DNA of 64,000 bases from the NCBI GenBank assembly GCA_964007475.1, contig OZ023274.1, positions 103,773,372-103,837,371 of the forward strand, in the 5' to 3' direction. Source of the DNA: Hybos culiciformis (Eukaryota; Arthropoda; Insecta; Diptera; Hybotidae). The notes below the pieces were generated by a model. It ran no database searches. It was not told where the DNA came from and was given only the letters and a program-made list of their open reading frames with translations. Position 1 is the first letter of the stretch; every line of letters begins with the position of its first letter. The position numbers were made by a program, and so were the translations under genes. This document shows, piece by piece, positions 25,484 through 39,000 of this stretch.

Positions 25484-27862
25484 AGTTTCATATAGTATGA
25501 GATAATGTTACATTACCAAGATTACCAAGAAAGGGTTCGATTTTTTGTTTATGTTTTGTATATACCTACTTCACTATATTCTTAAAAAAAATAAAAAATT
25601 ATAAAGAAAAATTATTGATAAAAATAATTTTCATTTATTATAATTATTTTTAATTTAAATAAATAATCAGAAGTCGAAAAAAAACAACATTTTTGTTGAT
25701 GATTTATGATTTTCATCAATATGTACATAAAACCCTACAACGAATAAACAATATGCAAATTATTTTTCTTCATTTCCATATCAAAACAATAAGGTGCTTT
25801 CCTTTTTTTTATTTCATACTTACAACCGGAAAAGGAAGTATAATCTTGATTATTGTCTGAAAATTTCTAAAAACAAAATAAAAAAAAATATATGATTATT
25901 ATTTGAAGAGAATTTTTTTTTTTCATTAAGGTTGATTGCCAGTTTTCGCCGCCCTCGCAATTTGCTTATCTCAATTTAATTTTAATGTTTTAATAATCAA
26001 TTTGATAAGGCTGTATAATTATCCGAAAATAAAAAATTTATTTTTTGGATTATTATCAGGATAAATTTTGCAAATTAATACTTACATGTTTCTAATATTG
26101 ATAATTTTTTGGGTGAAAATAAAATATGTAAATTTATATTGGGGAGTTCCTTAAGCAAAAACTGAAGAAAGGCGTATATTTTATTAGAAAAAATAATAAT
26201 GTTTTAGTATTTTATTTAAACCTAAAAACGGTCTTACAAAAAATATTATATAAACTATATGCAAGACTACTTTCAGTTTTGTAACTTCTTTACTTTTCCT
26301 TTTTTTTTTTTATTATTATGAAACATATCTGCAATAAGTTATAAGGTGTTGTATTATAACACCTTATTCTAATAAGCTCTTCAAATTTTCCAATAAATTA
26401 TTTTTCAGTCTATCATTATTTACCTTCATTTCAACAGTTTTTTTTTTTACCAATAATGTACATATTCGAATTTTGTGTAATTATATTTAATGTTTATTAT
26501 ATATTTTTGGATAAATGTCTATGTTAAATTCTTCACTTAAGTGCACGTAATATAACAATTTTTATCTTTTTTACATTCACAAATTAATATGTAAACATAA
26601 AAGTGTATTGTATATATTTTAAAGACAATTGAGTAATAAGAATAATAAAATTTCACTTATGGTAGTTTGTCACGATAAAGATTAATATATATAATAGTAC
26701 ATAGATTTCAAAACAAAATCGAAGTATTCAGGAATATAGGGTGGAAATAGGAATTAATGTATCGTGCTAACAAAACTGAATTTAATATTAGAATAACAAT
26801 TATTTATGCTTAAAAACTATCATAATTGTGTCTTGTTATAGACTATATAAAGTTATGCTCTTCAAGCAAATGTAAAAACATTTAATTATCCTGACATTAT
26901 TTTGAATTTTTTTTGACTTTATGTGCAATTATTAAATAATGATATTTATAAGCCAAGGAACGAACCTAACAGAAAATAATGTATTGTCATGTTTTTGGCA
27001 ACGAATTTTAACATATAAATATTTTTTGTGTTCAAATGTCTTTATTGCTTTCGAAAAATTGTTTCTATATCGTAAATTTCTTATCAAAAAACTTGGATAA
27101 CTTTAAAAAGTAATACAAATGTTAAGTTATATGTTCATCCATATAACTATAAATTAAGTACATACATAGCAAATTTTATTATGTAACTCTAATTATAAGC
27201 AAATTAAAATGTAACTTCAATGTTTCACAAATGTTAACACTGTTATTTTCTTGTCTGCAAAAAACGATTAATAATGTTATCAATCAATAATTTATAGCTA
27301 TTGTTAAAATTTAATAATGTTAAAGATATTGTTTTCAATTAATATACGTAATTGTCACATGCCACTTGTTGTACTCGCATATACATTATGCTAAGATTTA
27401 TTTCATATGTTTATACATATATTACACATATAAATTTCTTTTCGGTGTTATTTCGTAAAATGTATAATTAATTTGTTTTTAAACTTATAATTTATTTATA
27501 ACAAAAGGAAATCCTAGCAATTTTAAATTTAATATAATAAAGAATTAAATGTACCATAACAGGGTAAACACAATAGTTTCCGCACTGATTGCACAAATTT
27601 TATTTAAATTGCTAAATGATTATTATACTTAATAAAAAAAAAAATTTTTATGCTGCAAATGTTATTAGGAAACTGTTTAGTGCATAGATAAAAATACTTA
27701 TAATTGAAACATTAACTTTTTTAAAAGTTTTATACTTATAATTTTATGGCAGAAGATATAAACTACGAACTTTTTCTTCAATTATATAAAAAAAAAAGTA
27801 TTTTTAAGTAATAGTTTTTTTTTATTTCTTTTTAATGATCAATATATTTAGAATAATTTATA

Positions 27863-27918
27863 TAATTATATAAGCATTATAAAACATCGATACTTATATA
27901 AGCATTATAAAACATCGA
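27863..27918. repeat. Short tandem duplication
   Basis: A unit containing AAGCATTATAAAACATCGA occurs twice head to tail, about 28 bases apart. No other function is visible. Confidence 0.6.
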
Positions 27919-29399
27919 AGGAAATTGCTAATTTTACCCTATATACATAAACTTAAGTACAAAAATCAAAATAATGGTTTTGTTTCTTCTTATAATACAT
28001 AATAAATAAATTATTAATGTTGAAAACATGAATTGCTATATAAAAGTTAAATTAATATAAATTAAGAATTTTTGTTGTTGTGTTTTATCAAAAAATTCAC
28101 TTCCGTTGTTTTTATACTTTTATATTTATATAATATATACAACTACTACAAGATATTGAAGTTCCTGTCATTATGTTATACGGTATATATATAATAAAAG
28201 TGTATGTAAATAATTTATTCATTTCTGGTCATACATTATTATGATTTTTTGTTTTTTTTTTTATTCTGTGTGATGTGACTATAATATTTCTGTTACAAAT
28301 TTTATATCCTTATAGCTTATCTTGGATACAAATAAATTTATTTCTAAGTATGGCAAATTGATGAATAATTGTTGTCCCTCTTTTCTTATTATATTTATTT
28401 ATGAATATCTTCTCATATAGTTATTAGGTTGTATAATTATATATTTTGAATTTTGATATTCAGTATGATGAAAATTTTTATCAAATATCCGTTTGCAAAT
28501 TAGTTAAGGGAAAAAAAATTTTGTAATTATTCCGAGGTTATTCCGAAAAATAAATTATAGTTTTTGGCGCGCGAATAAAATAGTTTTCCTTTTTCATTGA
28601 ATTTCTAATAATATCAAAATTATTATTCTTTAATTAATTTTTTAATTGCTGTTTACTTTTTTTTTATAAATAAATAAAATATAAGTTAAAAATGGTTTAA
28701 TTCATAAAATTTGAAAATATAACAAAAACATAATGTAATAATTGAAAATAAACATTTTTGACTTACATATAATATGTATTTTAAATAAAAAAAAAAAAAT
28801 AAACATTTTTTTTTTTTGATAATAATAAACGTAAACAATTAATGTTATTATATTTATGTAATATATATATATATAAAATAAATTCAATTATATATAATTA
28901 TCAATTTCAATGTTTGAATATTATTGAATATAATTAATTGACAATAATAATGGTAATAATTATAATTTTATTTTATTTTTCAACTTAAGAGTATTAAAAT
29001 AATACCCGCAATTATTTTTTTTTTTTTTTTTTTTAACAATTATTGTTTGTTATTCACAAGGGATCAATTTTAAATTTTAGAAAATATTTTTCAAAATAAA
29101 ATTTAATATGTACATAATATACATAAGTAATTTAGTATACAATAATATTTATGGTATTTTTTATTGTATATTTTTTTTAATTTGGTTTTCCAAATTTTTA
29201 ACGACTTACGATTTAGTAGATATAAATTCAGTTGCATAATTTCATTTTTATAAAAATGCAAATTTAGAGCGCTATAGGGGATGAGATGAGAAATCTTTGT
29301 CTTTTTTTTTTTTTTTTTTTTTCAGTTTTTCATGAATTATTTTCGAATGTAAAATAAGAGAAGAAAAGAGGATCTGGATTATTAGTATTTATTTACTAC

Positions 29400-30031
29400 A
29401 CTGGAAAAAAATTTCATTGGAAAATTAGCTTTAAGAACCAGCTACATAACTAAAACTGCAATATTTTCTGAAACAATGGGAAGAACATGTCTCACTAGCA
29501 AGACGATCGCAATACCACAACGAATACTGTAATCTGAAATATGATTTGCCTAACTATTTTAATGAGAATAACTATACATACAAATGATTAGCTAAATTTT
29601 CAGAGCAAGAGGAGGCTTACTAGACATAAATGCTAGAGCTTTTAAAGATGAAACAGATGGAATTTGTTCCATTTGCTGTCTAGACGCTGCAGAAAACACA
29701 TATCACTTCGTTGCGCAATGTCCTATATTTAAGCCATACCGTAAGTTATACTTGGGGAAAGAAATCTTGAATAAAGAAGAAACATTCGATGTTTTTAATG
29801 GGAGAGATTATGTACCTCTATTTAAAAGTATGTATAAAATATAAAAGTCTTAATATTAATGAATTTGGTTAGTATAAGATGGTATAAAGAGCGCTTTAAC
29901 AATAAATAGTCATGGAGGACAACTTAGTTAAGTTATGTCAAGATTGATTTTATTTAAGTAATATTTTATATAATGTTAATGAGTAAAAAATGAATTAAAT
30001 AAAGAATTATTATTATTATTATTATTATTTT
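29400..30031 (+). mobile_element. Decayed 3' end of a non-LTR retrotransposon (LINE)
   Basis: An open stretch at 29602-29844 encodes about 80 residues including ARGGLLDINARAF and a zinc-knuckle-like C-x2-C-x9-H-x4-C (ICSICC...ENTYHFVAQCP), the arrangement found after the reverse transcriptase domain of several LINE clades. Just upstream, another frame reads LKYDLPNYFNENNYTYK then a stop, so at least one frameshift and one stop have broken the gene. The element ends in an ATT/TAA microsatellite (30008-30031), a usual LINE tail. It is 5'-truncated and inactive. Confidence 0.7.
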
Positions 30032-33000
30032 CTGATAGTATGTGCTCAAAATGCTGCATTTATTATTAAATATATAATAACTCGTCTAAAAATATATAGC
30101 AAATGAATTGTAGCAAAATTTGCTACTTGAAAATTATAATTTTTATTTTTTAGACAAGAAATTTAGTTAATTTTTAGTATATATGATATGTTGGTTCGAT
30201 TGAAAGTGAAAGTTGAGCGCCCAATGTTTAACAATTTTAAGAATTAAAAATTCTATTGCTCCCTATTTTTATTTATATCAAAAAGTTTGTTAAAAAAACG
30301 TTTGAAAGATAAGAGAAAAGTTTATTGAATTTTTCTTCTATAGAATTTACGAAGAATTATTAAGTTTCCTGAATGTTATTTTAATTTTTTTTTGGTAACA
30401 GATTATGTAAAATTTTTTTTTTACACAAAATTAAAAAAAAAAAAATCAAAATATATTTCAGGTGTAAAAATAAGATTTATCCCTTATTATATTCGATGCT
30501 TTAGAAAGTTTTCATAAGAAGCTAATAAATTATGTAAAATATTTGAGTTTTCTTTTTTTACAATTTTATTGTCCTTCAATGAATGTTATTTATCGACTTT
30601 TTATTTTATATACAGAAAATTGAAATGTTTTTATTGTTCACACTATGATTTATTTCAAAAATTTACAATTCTTATATATGCGCTCTCGAAATAATTTATT
30701 TGATTGCATAATATTCTTTTATTCATTAATTCAAGAGAGTGGTTATTGTTATACTTTTAACTAAATTTTTTAAGATGAGCTGTCTAGAACCTGTTCTACT
30801 TATAAAATGTTTCTTTAATTTGGCTTTTTTTTTTTGGTTATTATTTTCTATATTAATCTAAGTTTAGTCTGAGTAGTCTTGTAATGGAGAATGAGGAATC
30901 TTGTACTATCTTCACTGCGTCACTATTTCCTACAATTGTGACATTTAGATTTTTATTTAATACAAATCATCTAAAATTTTAATGTCATTATTAAAATGAT
31001 TAAATTTTGATTATATATTACATTTACAGTCTTTTGTGTACATTAAATATATTATAACTATTATTAGAACTTTTTTCAAACAATTTTGACATTTTTAGAC
31101 CTCTATATTTAATCAAAATAATCTATAAATAGAAACATTATTATTAAAAACAACTAAAAACTTGTCCTTTTTGGAAATAATTAAAAAAGAAGTTTATGTA
31201 CTTTCAGAAAAAATATTAATAAATATATATACATATTATTTTTATATTTTTATTTATATGTATCATAAATTTCCCTTAAAACTTGAATTCATTTATTGTT
31301 CTACAAGTGCGGAAATTATTTCATGCTCGAAATAATATAAATTTCTTATTATCCTGAATAATTGAAATATCTTATTTTTACAATAAAAAAAATTAATATA
31401 TATATAATTTTGATATAAAAATTGATAATAATAATAACTATAAATTTGTATAATACTTATTTCCGTATATTTATCCGGTTGAATAGTTAAAATACTTAAA
31501 AAACACAACATAAAGTTATTATATTATTCAATAATTTATTTATTTCCGGAATTGAAATTTTTACTCAATGTTGGTATGAAATTGTAAGAAGATGTAATAT
31601 GAAATAAACGGTGGACCTTAAACTGAAACAAAAAAACTTAATACTAAATCAAATTAAATTGTTATTAAATAAAGAACTCTAAACTATTTTAATAAAATAT
31701 TAATTTCAATATTTAGACAAGGATTTTTATCAAATTAAAATTTATTTTTATTCTGATGATTTATTTTTATAAGATGATACAAATCTGTTCAGAATCTGCA
31801 GTTCTTAGTATCCATTAAGTACATAGTATAAATTTAAAATTATATCCCATCAAGTGTATTTTAAGTTTTAGAATATAAACTATAAATTTCGTATTTTCGT
31901 TATTCGCATTTAATCCTTTTTATTTTATAAAATTTTTGCTTCATATAATTTTTAAATATAACTATTCTGCTCAATCAAATTAACTATGTTTATTATACAT
32001 ATTTATATAATTTTTATTAATGGATTATGTTTATCTGATTTCATTTGTGTACAAAAGATATTTTGCAAAATAACAAATAATCAATAAAATGATATGCGAT
32101 TTAATATAAAATAGAATTTATATCGTTTGGAGCGTGTATTTTGGCAAAAGAAAAAAATTAAATACATTATATGTAGACAGACAATGATATTTCTGCAGAT
32201 CTCTAAAAGATTAACAACGATAGACAACTATAAAGTTGTTTTTCTCAAAACATTTATTTTAATCTATTTTTTTTTCATTACAAATCAAAAAATTAATGAC
32301 AAAAATGATATTCATGTCCATTAAATCATTATCGGCGGGCATTAGATTAGCAAATAACTTTTCTCATTCAGGAGTAACGATTATGTAAACACAGCCCTTC
32401 TCTCAACAACTCGTGAATAAATGAATTTATACTCTTTAACTTTATTGTAATCCCATACAAAAATCTTATAATAATAACTATTTTGAAGAAAAAAGAAAAT
32501 AATATTTTATTTTATTATTAACAGATTTTTGAACAAAAATTTCCAAAAGATTGAACTTTCATTCTCTGTTGAAAAGGCTATGTGGACGGTTATAAAATAT
32601 AAAAATGGGATATTGAAGTAATTTATCGTATACAAAAATGTGATAAAGTTATCCTTAAAATATGTTTATCTAGGTAGAAGAAATAATATCTTCTTCATCC
32701 GCATCACATCCTATTGAAAATATATAATAATATAAATGAGGAACTCATTTGACCATTTAACAAAATGATTTATATTTTTCAATTGATTTGCCTTAAAAAA
32801 AATTATCAAAATTTTTGGATATATTTTGTTAAATCGCTTTTTTTTTTTATATTTATCCCCAGATGGATTACTGAATTATTTTTTATTTTTTTCACATATA
32901 AATTTTCTCAGATCATACAATTTAAAAGCTTATTTAAAAATAAAATATATATGTATATAAAAAAAGTTGGATAACGATTTGAAGTATACACGACGAGTTT

Positions 33001-33529
33001 GAGTACAAATAGATATTACGTTTATCTAAAAATAAAATAATTGGGTTGAGACGAAAAAAGGTTTCGGGTTTCATTACACTTGGTTTCATTGCAGCAGCAT
33101 TAATTGTCGAAATAACCATGCGATAGTATAATAAATTATTTTGATTAGAAGACGTTTTGTTTATGTTATAAATTTCATCAGGATTTTAAAAGCACATACA
33201 AAATGTTTAACATTTTTCATTATTAAATGTTTTTTCTTAAAAGTCTTATTAATTTATATGTTGTATATTAATTTCATGTGTAAATTGTAATACTACATGA
33301 AAATTGAACTCAAATTTACATAAAATTTTAATTAAATCAATAACATGCACATATTATTTTTTTATTTAATTTGCAAATTTTACTACGTGATGTTAATTGA
33401 GTTAATTTTATGGTTACTCTTGATTGGAACATTTATGGTTTTTTTTTTTAATGATCTTTATGATTTACCGATTTTTTTTATTTATTTAAAATATAAACAA
33501 AATAATGAACAATTTATAATGATTTATAA

Positions 33530-34130
33530 CAGTGCTGTCCAACCAACGGCCCGCGGGCCATCATCCGGCCCGCGGAGTCTTTTAACCCGGCCCGTTAACT
33601 TTGGTTTAAAATTCAAAATGTTTCTCTAATATTTTTGTAATATGTAAAAAAAAAATTGTAATGGAAATTTTCTACTTTCAAATCAAGATTTACTGCATAA
33701 AATTCAAATTATTTATTTCAAATTAAAAATTTTCTATTCTTAGATTTGATATTTGGAATGGAACATGGTTAATTCGTTCCACATAAATTTCGGGTGACAA
33801 GAAAATTAAATTTATAGTTAAGAAATCAGATTAAGTGGATGTTGCCAGTAGTTTAACTTCTCTAAAAAAATTAATTCAAGGTCATCAAGATCATCATCAT
33901 CACTGACAAAAGATCATCACAAAAAGATATCATTATAAATACAACATAATTTATATTCTTTAATTTAATTTTTTTCTTGTGTATAAACTTATTATTTACA
34001 TTATTAATTTGAAGTAATTTTAATAATAAATATATTTTAATTTGTTTAAAAAAAAAAAATTGACTTTTGGCCCGCGGAACAAAATAAATTTTCGAAACGG
34101 CCCATTTTCAATTTAAGTTGGACACCCCTG
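33530..34130. mobile_element. Non-autonomous hAT element with 8-bp TSD
   Basis: The termini CAGTGCTGTCCAAC and CAGGGGTGTCCAAC (inverted) are hAT-type. Both are followed by GGCCCG-rich subterminal sequence, in contrast to the AT-rich interior. The element is flanked by identical 8-base copies ATTTATAA at 33522-33529 and 34131-34138, as expected for hAT transposition. At 601 bp without a transposase frame it needs a helper. Confidence 0.9.
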
Positions 34131-35234
34131 ATTTATAACTTTTAAAAATTTAATGTTGGTAACTGAAATTAAAGTAGGTATATATCATATATGATGCTAT
34201 CAATTTTCAAAAACATTATTTTTATTATATTTTATATTTGCATAATTTATTAAACTCATAAAAACAAATATAATGGAAGTGCAAATTTCAGAGAGTGACA
34301 TAATAATAATTTTATGCCTTCCGCTAAAAAAAAATGTATAATAAATACTTGTACATATATTTGTTTGTACACATAATAAGAAAATTTAACTTCTGCAAAG
34401 TGGAACATTAGAAAAAAATGTACATTAAAGTGCAAAAAAAGTGTATGCGGGATTTAAAAATTATATTTCAAAATAATAAAATAATGTTTTAATTTGAATT
34501 TGTTACAATATTACATTATAAAATTAATTTATATTAATGTCCTTTCTAGTTGAATAAAGATCACGGTGAACAGTGTAACTTAATTTAAAATCTTAATAAG
34601 AAGGAAGTTATTCCATTTAAAATAAATTGTGAATAGCCGACAAAATATAACAGAATATAGAATTAAAGTTCTGTAATAAAAAAAAATTAAATTTTTAAAT
34701 ATGATAGTAATGTTTTATCAATTTTATTGTTTAATGTTCATTAAAAAGTTTGAAACTTTTCTTCATTATAATAATTAGAAACTTTTATTGTAATAATTGC
34801 TATGTATATACATTTATAAAGTATTAAGTTTTAGAAGTATGTATTAAGTATTAAAGTATTAAGTATAGATACTTAAATTTTGTTCTTCAAACATAATGAT
34901 TATTTAACAAAGATAGTTTAGTATCCTTAATCAATGATAATATTGATGCATTTATAGTTCAAGAAGTATGTTTTTTTCTTTTTAACTACTTTGGTAAACA
35001 AAAAATATCCCATTAAGCTATCATATAATTTTTTTGTGAAATTTTCTTGAGTGCACTTATGTCTGTAATGAATTCAAGTAAGAATGAGAAAAAGATAAGT
35101 ATAATATTATAAGTACGTATATATAAATGGTGGCGCATTGATATTTAATAATAATCTTTGTGCATATTCATATTTATATATTTTTCCATAAATTTTTTAA
35201 ATAATGATATTATGTCATAATGTGTGCGATAGTA

Positions 35235-35664
35235 TAACACCCAATCTTAGCACCCCATGCCCATTGGTGCTATGTCACTTATGCCTTGAGCACAGCTAAT
35301 ACCGCAAAGCAATTTTTTCAGTTTTCTAATTAATCATGAAATAATTTTAAGAAATTCTTTTTACAAAAAAATTAATAAAATTAATATCTTGTGTTTTTTA
35401 TAATTTTTATTTAAAATAAATAAGAAATAACGCAGAAAATCGGTTTTTACGGTAGCTTTAAATTGCTTTGCGGTATTAGCTGTGATCGATGCATTAGATG
35501 TTAGTTTTTATGTCATAATTTATATATTGGTTTATATATTGAACATAATTTTGTATCGCGTTCAGTAGTCATCGCTTTTAAGGTTTAGAGACTTTATTTC
35601 ACATTTGAAAGTGCAGTAATACCAATGGGTCTTATGTTAATTGGCGTTATTGCATTGGGCGTTA
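35235..35664. mobile_element. Outer inverted-repeat element, host of a nested MITE
   Basis: The left end TAACACCCAAT, followed by CCCATTGGTGCTATGTCAC, is mirrored imperfectly at the right end (CAGTAATACCAATGGG to ATTGGGCGTTA). The arms are about 45-60 bases with mismatches and one indel. A different element (35282-35493) sits inside it, so this one is older. Confidence 0.6.
35282..35493. mobile_element. Harbinger-type MITE, copy A
   Basis: The terminal repeat begins TGCCTTGAGCACAGCTAATA and is followed by CCGCAAAGCAATTT. The inverted copy at the right end, with some changes, finishes GATCGATGCA. It is flanked by TTA on both sides (35279-35281 and 35494-35496), the 3-bp TWA duplication typical of PIF/Harbinger. 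The interior has no coding capacity. A second copy lies at 58445. Confidence 0.85.
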
Positions 35665-36069
35665 AGAGTCCCACCTGCTTTTGTAACAAAATTTCACACA
35701 AAAAAGGAAATGTTTGTGAACCTTTATGACACTTTTTTTTTAACAATAAATTGTTATGTTTATGAAACTATTGCAATTTTTTTAATTCAGAGTTTAAATT
35801 AAGATTTCATATAATTTCATATGCTCCTTAAATAAAAAAAATAATAAATTTTTCTATAAAAAATAAAATTATGGTAGTTTTTTTTTAATTTATTTCCATA
35901 AAATATAAAACATATTGCGGTTGATAATTGAGAAGGTGACACTATACATAATATTGAAGAAAATAAAATATAAACTTTTGTAATTTAATGCAACACTTGA
36001 AAACTTTTTATAAGTTCTTAATTTATTAGATTTTATGTTTTCTATTTTTTTTTTCTAATATTTTTTCAG

Positions 36070-39000
36070 ATATTCACAGTGGCACCGAAGGACTATTTAA
36101 CAACAACGAATTCACCAAATGAAGGCTTAGATTTATTTCATCATTTTAGCAATAGTAATGAAACTGATTTTGATTTACATTCTAATTCTGATTTATTGCA
36201 ATGTTTAATAAAAGAGCATTTAGAACAACAATTTTTTGGAAATACAACCGCCGGTGACTATTGTCCAACATTTTTTGATTCAATATTATGTTTACCAAGA
36301 ACTGCTATTGCAACATTATTAGTGATTTCGTGTCCACACAAAATCAGTGGAGTTCATTATGACGTTACACGTAAGTATAATTTTATTTTTGCATATAAAC
36401 ATTAATTTAAAGTAGGTATTTAAAGTGTAACATAAATATTTTTAAAGTACATATAAAACATATAATATAATATGTTCCGAAATATATGTTTTAACATAAG
36501 TAATTTATTTATTTTTTATTAAAAAATCAATATTTTTAAATTATCTTTATCTGCCTTCATCAATCATTCAGAATTTTGAATGTAGGAAAAAAAAAACCAA
36601 AAAAAAGGATTGATTATTCCACATAGAATTTAATATAAAATTTTATAACCCACTCAAGTGGTTTTTTGTTTTTTTTTTTAATGTTTATATTAATTTTTTG
36701 TAAATAAAAAATTATGCATCAGTTTTGTTTTACGAGATGTTACGAAATTATGTAAAAGTTAGCTTTTAAATTCATTGATGGCGGAAATAAAAGATGACAA
36801 GTTATACACATTATTATGTTCTTTAAGTTATGATCATTATTATGTACTAAAAAATGCATAATTGTAATACTGCCGCGATAATAAAACATCTTTGTATGAT
36901 ACTATTTTTTATAAGTAGTCCAGTCACGTAGTTTGAAGTATTTTATATAGTACTTAATATAAATTTCAATTCTGTATATAATAATTTTATTTTTTTATTA
37001 TTTTCTAGAAAATGCAACAAGGTATTGTCACGAAAATGGTTCATGGGATTCATACACCAACTATGATTCCTGTATGCATTTACCAATTCCAGAAATTGAA
37101 CCGTACCTCGAATTGCCAGCTATAGTTTATTACACTGGCTATATTATGAGTTTAATATCACTTACTTTAGCTTTAATAGTTTTTTTATACTTCAAGTGAG
37201 TACTATTGAGAATTTCTCTTATAGCAAATTTGATTTTATATTTTTATATTAATTTAATTGGATTTTCATTTCTTTCAGAATTTATTTATGAATGATTTTT
37301 AAAATTACATTTAACACTAAATTTTGTGTCGTTTTGTCAAATTGTCGACTGGTCGTCAAAAATTACAAAATTCTACCTCTGTTTATTTCTTTTATTTATT
37401 TTTCTAGAAATGTCTGTTGTGTTTCTAGCTTACGGTGGCCACAATAACGATTATTTCAAGTTTGTTATTATGGCACCACCACATCAAGCAGATAAAATCT
37501 ATAATTATTTTCGTTTCTTTATTACAACAAAGGATTGAAGTTTAATTTTTGTATTAAAACGGAAAAAGCTAAAATTTCTTTTATATACATATATTTATTA
37601 TTTAACTTATTTTCCAATTTATATTGAGAATTTTTTTTTGTTCAAAGCACAACAATCTGATTGATTTTAATCCCATTCTGGGAAAAGATTTTCCATAACA
37701 CTGCCGCATATAATTTTCGTTGATGATACATAATATATAAAAATAATGAAAAAAATCAATCATATTATAAATTCTATTATTCTGGTTGCTGTAAAAAGAT
37801 TAGAAATATATTATGTTGTATATGATTTATAATTAAAAATATTTTTATTTTGATAATCTGTACTTTATGCTTTTCAATTCTCTTTTTTTTATAATTATTA
37901 TAAAAATTAATTTTTAAGGATATTAAGATAATAAAATACTGAAAATTCTTCTTATTTTGAAATTGAAATCCTTGAAAATTTGCCTACAAAACGTTGAAAG
38001 TATAGGTTCTTCTAGTATTGTAAATAAAATTAGGGAAAATTAAATGCTATAAATTTTATAAAAAGAAAATCCTACACAATTTTTCGAATTTCTTTTATCT
38101 TTCAGTTAATTTATAATCGTTTGTTTTTAAAATAATGTAATATGTATCGAGAACGAGTCAAAATTTGACAATATAATCTGGTTTTTATTCATTTCTCTGT
38201 GTATACAGTAAACAGAAATACCAAATTGCAATCAGTAATTTTTAGAAAAAGAATACATAAATTTTAAATTTTATAATTATAGATGTAATATTAAGCTCCT
38301 TAAAATTAAGTCTGTAACTAAATTTTATTTAATACATTATTTGAAGCGAATTTGGTAAATTGTTAATCAGGAATTTATTTATAAATTTATGTCAAAAATA
38401 AATTAAAAAATTTTTACACAAACGCTTATCTTTCACAAAGAAAACCACAGTTTTATAACCTTAGCCATAACTTCAGCACACGATGTTCTTAAAATTGAAT
38501 TTCTATCTATCTTTATTTTATTAACATTTTTTGTGTATTTTTTTTTAAATTTTGTTAAGTTGATTACCTCAATCAAGTTATATAAGATGAAATTCATAAT
38601 AATTATAGATATTAATATTGTTTATCATAAAATATTTTTGTAAACATAAAAAAAAAAATAATATAAATTATTATGCTTTTAATACTCCTGAGAGCTTATT
38701 GTTTTTATTTAAACTATGCTAGAGCTAAAAACAGAAAAAAAAACAAAAAAATTGAAGAAAATTTAATAGAAAGGATATCCTTAGAGGGTTTTATCATTTG
38801 TTTTTTTTTTTTTTTATCTTTTTTTTGTTTGAATAAATACGTACATATCTTTTAAAATCTTTATATGAATATTTTGTTTTTTTTTTTTGTTTGCTTAATG
38901 TTACAGGGAATTAAGATGTTTACGGAATACAATACATGCCAATTTATTTTTTACATACATTATGTCTGGATTATTATGGATTTTAAACTTATCCGTTCAG

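Larger units (their letters stand above)
22497..36069. other. Gene-poor region upstream of the receptor
   Basis: About 13.6 kb with no exon I can support. It contains the 3' UTR of the gene ending at 22496, very AT-rich sequence, an inverted-repeat MITE (25214-25483), a decayed LINE tail (29400-30031), a hAT element (33530-34130) and nested MITEs (35235-35664). The first exon or exons of the receptor at 36070 must lie here or in a gap I could not resolve. Candidate open frames in this interval are short, AT-driven and lack convincing splice context. Confidence 0.5.

Noticed and set aside
26337..26371. Short hairpin AAGGTGTT...AACACCTT, considered as an RNA gene or terminator
   Set aside because: A stem of about ten bases with no flanking structure; expected by chance in AT-rich DNA.
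33345..33629. A 94-codon frame with a hydrophobic N-terminus, considered as a receptor signal-peptide exon
   Set aside because: It is Phe/Leu-rich from AT bias and runs into the hAT element; no suitable donor in phase 0 joins the exon at 36070.
35059..35082. Short ATG stretch ending at a GTAAGA donor, considered as the receptor's first exon
   Set aside because: It ends in phase 1, whereas the exon at 36070 needs phase 0, and it encodes no signal peptide.
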